A DNA stretch of 10,787 bases from Chloroflexota bacterium (GTDB taxonomy: Bacteria > Chloroflexota > Limnocylindria > Limnocylindrales > Limnocylindraceae): contig CANKMK010000009.1 in NCBI GenBank assembly GCA_947483025.1, positions 1-10,787 on the forward strand, read 5' to 3'. Made by a program: the position numbers and the translations under genes. Shown here in pieces: positions 6,317-10,787 of the stretch (position 1 is the first letter of the stretch; every line of letters starts with the position of its first letter). Below the pieces are notes generated by a model. It did no database searches, had not been told where the DNA came from, and saw nothing but the letters and a program-made list of their open reading frames with translations.

Positions 6317-8140
6317 ATGAAGAGTTTCCGCTCGGCCCTCCGGCTCCTGCTCGGCGCCACGATTGGTCTCGTGGTGATCGGCGTGATCGTTCGCGCGACG
6401 GACTCGGGGATGGGATGCCCAGATTGGCCGCTCTGCTACGGGCAGATCATTCCGCCAACCACTGACTCTGGCGACGTCATTGCCTATAAGGCATGGCTGG
6501 AGTGGATCCACCGCACCATTGCGGCGGTGATCGGCCTGATCGCCCTGTCGGTGGTCTTCCTTGCATTGCGGAATCTCAAGGGGCGCCGCTCGCTGCAGGG
6601 GGCTTCAATCGCCCTCCTCGCGCTCGTTCTCTTCCAGGCCTGGCTCGGACGCCAAACGGTCCTTGAGTCGAACTCGGGGGAGTCAGTAACCGCCCACCTC
6701 GCCACGGCGATGGCATTCGTTGGGCTCCAGGTCTGGGTGCTTGCCAGGAGCGGCTACGCCGAGACGCTCGCCGGTATCCGCCGTGCGAGCGGGAGCGTCG
6801 TGGCACCGATCATTGCCGCCGGCGCGATCTACTCACTCCTGCTCTTCGGCTCCCACGTCACAGGCACGGACACCGGCCTCCTCTACCCAGATTGGCCACT
6901 GATGGGTGGCACCCTCTTCCCGCCGGCCACCGAGCTCTCGACGCCAATGATCCTGCACCGCTACGCGACCGCGATCGTTGCACTCATCCTCATCTCGGCC
7001 CTCTGGATCGTTCGTCGCGAGAAGGGGAGTCCGGCCCGCGTTCGTCAGCTGCTCACGTATGCCGTAGCGGTCTTCGCCGTGCAGTGCGTGATCGGCGCCA
7101 TCCAGATCTTCACCAAGCTCGCTCCATGGACGCAGACGCTCCACGTCGCGCTTGCAACCTTCATCTGGATCCTCACCGTGGGTGCGGCCTCCATTGCGCT
7201 CCTCGAAGGGCGCGCTGCAGGCGGCTCCACTCCGGGTGGATCAAAGCGCAAAGCACAATCTCGCCGCGAGACGCTCTCCGCCTATGTTGCGCTGACCAAG
7301 CCACGTATCGTTGAGCTCCTCCTGATTACGACCGTGCCAGCAATGCTGCTCGCAGCCCATGGATTCCCACCACTCACGCTGATCGCCGCGACGCTTGTTG
7401 GCGGCACCCTCAGCGCGGCCAGTGCCAACGTCTTCAACTGCATCGTTGACGCCGATATCGACGCGCAGATGGCACGCACCGCTGCGCGCCCGCTCGTAAC
7501 CGGTCGCATCAGTGTTGGGTCGGCACTCCTCTTCGCGAGCACGCTCGGCGTTGCAAGCTTCATCTTCCTGGCGCTCACCACGACGATCATGGCCGCCTTT
7601 ATCTCGCTGCTCGCCATCGCCTTCTACGTGCTGATCTATACGCTGATCTTGAAGCGCTCAACACCGCAGAACATCGTTATTGGTGGAGCAGCAGGTGCCC
7701 TTCCACCCGTGATCGGCTGGGCCGCCGTAACGGGCGACATCTCGCTGGTGCCGATCCTCCTCTTCGGGCTCGTTTTCTATTGGACGCCGCCACACTTCTG
7801 GGCGTTGGCCCTGCGCATTGGTCCCGACTACGCCGCCGCTGGGGTGCCGATGCTCCCCGTTACTGCTGGCCCGGCCGAAACGGCGCGACAGATCTGGCTC
7901 TATACGATCCTTCTGGTCGCCATGAGCCTGATGCTCTGGGCGGTTGCAGGAATGGGTCTCGTCTATCTCGCCGTCGCCGTCATCGGCGGGGGAATCTTCC
8001 TACTGCGTGCCTGGCGCCTGCGCAGCGATGTGCTCGGCGATGGACTGTTGCGTGGTGCAACGCGCCTCTACCGTTTCTCGATCAGCTATCTCACGCTCAT
8101 CTTCGCCGCGATCGCGATCGACGCGCTTCTCCCGCGATAA
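6317..8140 (+). CDS. ctaA-ctaB: Fused heme A synthase / heme O synthase (CtaA-CtaB)
   Basis: A single 607-residue polytopic membrane protein carrying two consecutive steps of heme A synthesis. The N-terminal half (about 1-297) is CtaA/COX15, which oxidises the heme O methyl group. It has VRATDSGMGCPDWPLC with C34 and C40, EWIHR (E62, H65), H127 in AHLATA, H214 in LHRY and H276 in LHVALA. The CtaA internal duplication is visible: YPDWPLMGG (190-198) repeats CPDWPLCYG without the cysteines. A basic, Gly/Ser-rich linker (298-317) follows. The C-terminal half (about 320-607) is the UbiA-type farnesyltransferase CtaB/COX10, with TKPRIVELLL, the NxxxDxxxD prenyl site N374-D378-D382, KRSTPQNIVIGG and YWTPPHFWALA (488-498). 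The frame runs unbroken through the junction. Similar fusions are annotated in some Chloroflexota. It implies a heme A-type terminal oxidase encoded elsewhere. Confidence 0.95.
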   Translation: MKSFRSALRLLLGATIGLVVIGVIVRATDSGMGCPDWPLCYGQIIPPTTDSGDVIAYKAWLEWIHRTIAAVIGLIALSVVFLALRNLKGRRSLQGASIALLALVLFQAWLGRQTVLESNSGESVTAHLATAMAFVGLQVWVLARSGYAETLAGIRRASGSVVAPIIAAGAIYSLLLFGSHVTGTDTGLLYPDWPLMGGTLFPPATELSTPMILHRYATAIVALILISALWIVRREKGSPARVRQLLTYAVAVFAVQCVIGAIQIFTKLAPWTQTLHVALATFIWILTVGAASIALLEGRAAGGSTPGGSKRKAQSRRETLSAYVALTKPRIVELLLITTVPAMLLAAHGFPPLTLIAATLVGGTLSAASANVFNCIVDADIDAQMARTAARPLVTGRISVGSALLFASTLGVASFIFLALTTTIMAAFISLLAIAFYVLIYTLILKRSTPQNIVIGGAAGALPPVIGWAAVTGDISLVPILLFGLVFYWTPPHFWALALRIGPDYAAAGVPMLPVTAGPAETARQIWLYTILLVAMSLMLWAVAGMGLVYLAVAVIGGGIFLLRAWRLRSDVLGDGLLRGATRLYRFSISYLTLIFAAIAIDALLPR

Positions 8141-8150
8141 AGGCGAGGCG

Positions 8151-8837
8151 CTAGCGCCGATCCGCCGCCGCAGCCTGTCGCTTCGCGCGACCGCCGCGAT
8201 CGAGTCTGCCGAGCCAGAACTGCACCTGTGGGCCGATGGTGAAGGCAAACCAGATCGTGCCGAAGCCGAAGGTGCCGCCAAGCACGATCCCCAGAACGCC
8301 AACGACGACCTCGATGGCGGTGCGCATCTTCCAGATCGCCTGCCCGGTGCGGTGATGGAGTCCGGTCATGAGGCCGTCGCGCGGCCCTGGGCCGTTGCCG
8401 CTGCCGATGTAGATGCCTGAGCCGATACCGACCACTGCCGTGCCAGCAATCGCTAGTGCACCAGCGAGCAGTGGCTGCGCGGCAATCTCTGCTGCGGAAG
8501 GAACGCCGAGGTAGGCGAGGAGAGCAAGTTCCACATTCATCACCCAGCCGATGACCACGATGTTGCTGAGGGTGCCAAGGCCAGGTCGCTGGCGGAGCGG
8601 AATCCAGAGCAACAACACGAAGATGCCGCTCAGCTGCGCGGCGGTGCCGATCTGAATGCCGAGCTGCTTACTGAGGCCCTGATGCAAGATTTCCCACGAC
8701 GGGAGGCCAACACCTGCGGCGAGCATCATGACGAGACCCGTGGCAAAGACCGCCTGGCCGGCGATGGATTGCGGGAAGCGCTTCAGCGCATCGGCGGTGA
8801 TCGCCTGTGAGAGCCAATTGCTGCGCGGTGTGCTCAT
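8151..8837 (-). CDS. YczE-like membrane protein
   Basis: An integral membrane protein of 228 residues with about five hydrophobic segments, resembling the YczE/YyaS/YitT group. Diagnostic segments are LPSWEILHQGLS (45-56) after the first helix, LRQRPGLGT (81-89) and NGPGPRDGLMTGL (148-160), followed by RTAIE (172-176) at the start of the next helix. A basic tail of about 17 residues ends the protein. The biochemical role of the family is not established; transport or membrane regulation are only guesses. It is the last gene of a - strand unit, 11 bp after sua5, and has a strong purine-rich ribosome binding site. It ends 10 bp from the convergent ctaA-ctaB stop. Confidence 0.85.
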   Translation of the reverse strand: MSTPRSNWLSQAITADALKRFPQSIAGQAVFATGLVMMLAAGVGLPSWEILHQGLSKQLGIQIGTAAQLSGIFVLLLWIPLRQRPGLGTLSNIVVIGWVMNVELALLAYLGVPSAAEIAAQPLLAGALAIAGTAVVGIGSGIYIGSGNGPGPRDGLMTGLHHRTGQAIWKMRTAIEVVVGVLGIVLGGTFGFGTIWFAFTIGPQVQFWLGRLDRGGRAKRQAAAADRR

Positions 8838-8841
8838 GCGT

Positions 8842-8848
8842 CTCCCCC
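8842..8848 (-). promoter_or_regulatory. Ribosome binding site of the yczE-like gene
   Basis: The - strand reads AAGGGGGAG, then ACGC, then ATG in the 11-bp gap after sua5. This is one of few clear Shine-Dalgarno-like sequences in the window, and it belongs to an internal operon gene. That contrasts with the promoter-proximal genes, which lack one, and it fixes the start at 8837. Confidence 0.6.
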
Positions 8849-9910
8849 TTACTGCGGCGTGGCTGCCGCGCGGCGTAGGCGGTCCGCAATTGCCGAACCG
8901 AGGCCGCCCTCAGGATAGGGGGCGGCGATGATTTTTGCGGCGGGTACTCCACTGCTGATCAGTACAGCCTCAAGTTCATGCAGGCGTTCAAAGAGTTGGG
9001 CGGCAGCGGCAACAGGATCCAGCAACTCTGAGAGGGCAACGCTCAGATGAACGGTGGCCCCCGCAGCTATGGCAAGCGCTTCGAGTTGCGTGAGGCTCGC
9101 ACGATCTGGGGCGATCAGCGCGCACTCCGTGACGCCAGCAGGGAACCCCGTCGCTGCCAAGGTGAGCGGGACGATCGGCGCATAGTGGGACTCGGTCATA
9201 CCTGGCGCCTGCAGTGGCACGCCGGGGCGCGCCGTTGGCGCCGCAGCGACAATGCCACCGTGATCGACGAGCACCCGTGTGAGATCTTCAAGAGGGATGC
9301 CGCCGTGTCGCAGGAGGCGCGCAGCTCCATCACCGTCAAGGGCGACGACGCTGGACTCAACGCCGATCTCCGTCGCCTCGCCAAGCAGCACGGCGTCAAT
9401 GCGCCCATCAAGCTGCTCGAGCACATGATCGGCGGTGGTGGGAGAGAGGCGTCCGAAGCGATTGGCACTTGGCGCAGCGATCGGCGTTCCGGCAGCGCGA
9501 ATGAGGGCGAGCGCCGTTTCGTGTCGCGGCAGGCGCACACCGACCGTCTCGAGCCCAGCGCGGACCAGTCCAGGAACCTCGGGTCGCGCCGCGGCAACGA
9601 TCGTCAGTGCACCTGGCCAGAAAGCATCCGCAAGGAGGGCGATACGCGGATCGGCGAGGGCGTGCTCAGTGAAGAGGCGAGAAAGGTCGGCACGATCGGC
9701 AATGTGCACGATCAGTGGATCAAAGGTTGGACGCCCCTTTGCCTCAAAGATCCGGGCAACCGCTGGGGCATCGAAGGCGTTCGCTCCGAGTCCGTACACG
9801 GTTTCGGTGGGGAAGGCGACAAGTCCACCTGCGCGAATGATTGCTGCGGCGCGCGGCATCGATTCCGCAGCGGAGTTTGTGGTGCGTGCGCGCAAGCGTT
9901 CGGTGATCAC
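8849..9910 (-). CDS. sua5: L-threonylcarbamoyladenylate synthase (Sua5 type)
   Basis: Makes threonylcarbamoyl-AMP from threonine, bicarbonate and ATP, the first step of the t6A37 modification of ANN-decoding tRNAs. It is 353 residues, the two-domain Sua5 form rather than the short TsaC/YrdC form. The YrdC domain shows PTETVYGLGANA (34-45), K58-G-R60 followed by PTFDPLIVH, VRLPRH (125-130), APSANRFGRLSPT (146-158) and GVESSVV (183-189). A linker with QAPGMTESHYAP (234-245) leads to the C-terminal Sua5 domain. The start is GTG at 9910, sharing four bases (GTGA) with the xthA stop. ATG at codon 18 lies close to the usual start of the core and is an alternative. The gene is translationally coupled to xthA. 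Confidence 0.95.
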   Translation of the reverse strand: MITERLRARTTNSAAESMPRAAAIIRAGGLVAFPTETVYGLGANAFDAPAVARIFEAKGRPTFDPLIVHIADRADLSRLFTEHALADPRIALLADAFWPGALTIVAAARPEVPGLVRAGLETVGVRLPRHETALALIRAAGTPIAAPSANRFGRLSPTTADHVLEQLDGRIDAVLLGEATEIGVESSVVALDGDGAARLLRHGGIPLEDLTRVLVDHGGIVAAAPTARPGVPLQAPGMTESHYAPIVPLTLAATGFPAGVTECALIAPDRASLTQLEALAIAAGATVHLSVALSELLDPVAAAAQLFERLHELEAVLISSGVPAAKIIAAPYPEGGLGSAIADRLRRAAATPQ

Positions 9911-10731
9911 GCTGGTCGTGCCAGATCAATCATCAGCGCGGCGTGATCAGACGGCGATTCGCCCTTGCGCCCGTCGCGGTCCACGCTGCTCGTCAGGATC
10001 GCACCGGCGCGGGGGTCTACAAGAAGGTGGTCGATGCGCATCCCCCAGCCCCGATGAAAAGCGCCGCCGCGATAGTCCCACCAGGTGAATGGGGCGCGCT
10101 CACCACTGGCGGCGACCGCCTGCGCGGCATCGAGCAGCCCGAGGTCAACGATGGCGCTCCAAGCGTCGCGCTCTTGCGGGGTGACATGCGTTGCGTCAAC
10201 CAGTGCGGCTGGGTCCCACACGTCGGCATCGGTTGGGGCCACATTGAAGTCGCCACCAAGAACGAGTGGTGCACTTTCGGCGATACGCTCCGCCGACCAT
10301 GCCCGCAGGGCGCCGTACCAGTGCAGCTTGGCGTGGAAGTGCGGCGCGTCCACCTCGCGTCCATTCGGCGCGTAGACCGAGGCAACACGTAGGCCCCCGC
10401 AAACGGCGCTAATCAGACGCGGCTCACTGAGCAGGTCGGGGAGCGACTCGTCGTGGTTCTTCGGGGCGTAGTCGGCAATGCTCTCGTGCACATCGGTCAG
10501 CCCATGTCGCGACGCGATCAGTACCCCGTTGCGTCCGCCAGCGCCGAGGGCGGCGACCTCATACGATCGCGTTGAGAAGAGCCCCTCGGGAATCTGGGAA
10601 GGGTCACACTTCGTCTCTTGCAGCAGCACGACGTCTGGCTGTGCGGCGTCGAGCCAGGCGGCAACTCGCTCCGCGCGGGCGCGAAGGCCGTTGACGTTCC
10701 AGGTGGCGATACGAAGGGTGCGTGCGGTCAT
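9907..10731 (-). CDS. xthA: Exodeoxyribonuclease III / AP endonuclease
   Basis: A DNA repair enzyme of the exonuclease III branch of the endonuclease/exonuclease/phosphatase superfamily: it cuts at abasic sites and removes 3' blocking groups. The 274 residues carry every superfamily motif: TWNVNGLRAR with N12, LLQETK with E39, VYAPNGR with Y120, GGDFNVAP with D161 and N163, FTWWDYR (215-221), GMRIDHLLV with D234, and SDHAAL with D262 and H263. The length is typical. The start is ATG at 10731; neither a good ribosome binding site nor a -10-like hexamer at the 6-base spacing is visible, so its promoter may lie further upstream. It is the first complete gene of the - strand unit xthA-sua5-yczE-like. 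Confidence 0.95.
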   Translation of the reverse strand: MTARTLRIATWNVNGLRARAERVAAWLDAAQPDVVLLQETKCDPSQIPEGLFSTRSYEVAALGAGGRNGVLIASRHGLTDVHESIADYAPKNHDESLPDLLSEPRLISAVCGGLRVASVYAPNGREVDAPHFHAKLHWYGALRAWSAERIAESAPLVLGGDFNVAPTDADVWDPAALVDATHVTPQERDAWSAIVDLGLLDAAQAVAASGERAPFTWWDYRGGAFHRGWGMRIDHLLVDPRAGAILTSSVDRDGRKGESPSDHAALMIDLARPA

Positions 10732-10745
10732 GGGTGCCCCAGGTG

Positions 10746-10787
10746 TTAGGAGCGAGGCCCGCGCAAGATCGCGCCGATGATTCCCGC
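10746..10787 (-). CDS. Possible C-terminal end of an upstream gene (partial)
   Basis: On the - strand the edge of the window reads 13 codons and a TAA, giving a hydrophobic-then-basic tail AGIIGAILRGPRS. In a sequence with so little noncoding space, and 14 bp from the xthA start, this is plausibly the end of a gene that begins outside the window and precedes xthA in the same unit. It is too short to identify and could be chance. Confidence 0.3.
   Translation of the reverse strand, partial: AGIIGAILRGPRS

Noticed and set aside
9047..9946. A 299-codon open frame on the + strand opposite sua5
   Set aside because: It is Arg/Gly-rich and without recognisable domains, and it lies wholly against a well-supported Sua5 protein.
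1..10787. tRNA genes, CRISPR repeats, insertion sequences, riboswitches or a PyrR-type leader
   Set aside because: Nearly every base is in a supported gene, and the small gaps hold no such structure. The pyr operon leader, if any, lies upstream of the window.

Overview
The window is about 10.8 kb of high-GC bacterial chromosome and is almost entirely coding. Between recognisable genes there are only about 115 noncoding bases, and the largest gap is 47 bp. Compactness, high GC, a fused heme A synthase/heme O synthase gene, a YczE-type membrane protein and a lipoprotein with a thioredoxin-like domain together suggest a streamlined Chloroflexota-type bacterium, for example a freshwater lineage. 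An actinobacterium is the main alternative. The lineage is inferred from gene content only; there is no rRNA gene or marker tree here.

Left half, + strand (1-5300): a pyrimidine biosynthesis cluster. It holds the end of pyrB (aspartate carbamoyltransferase), pyrC (dihydroorotase), three small unrecognised genes (a two-helix membrane protein, a 108-residue alpha/beta protein and a 152-residue alanine-rich protein), a pyrK-like gene, a pyrD-like gene and pyrE (orotate phosphoribosyltransferase). The pathway order is complete from carbamoyl-aspartate to OMP, provided the PyrK/PyrD-like pair really oxidises dihydroorotate.

That proviso is the main discovery lead. The PyrD-like protein keeps the flavin phosphate-binding segments of the dihydroorotate dehydrogenase fold. 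It has replaced the catalytic cysteine and nearly all residues known to hold orotate in the class 1 enzymes. Its PyrK-like partner keeps a perfect four-cysteine [2Fe-2S] motif but has lost the glycine-rich NAD-binding loop and the usual flavin motif. Both reading frames are intact, so this looks like a paired, rebuilt oxidoreductase rather than decay.

Middle (5301-8140): a thioredoxin-like lipoprotein on the - strand, abutting pyrE tail to tail with no gap. A 47-bp divergent promoter region separates it from a 607-residue CtaA-CtaB fusion, which would farnesylate heme B and oxidise heme O to heme A for cytochrome oxidase.

Right (8151-10787), all - strand: a likely operon xthA (exonuclease III), sua5 (threonylcarbamoyl-AMP synthase) and a YczE-like membrane protein, preceded at the edge by the last codons of another possible gene.

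Four genes that appear to begin transcription units lack a clear ribosome binding site. Each instead has a -10-like hexamer exactly 6 bases before its ATG, which points to leaderless mRNAs. I found no tRNA, rRNA, CRISPR array or mobile element.
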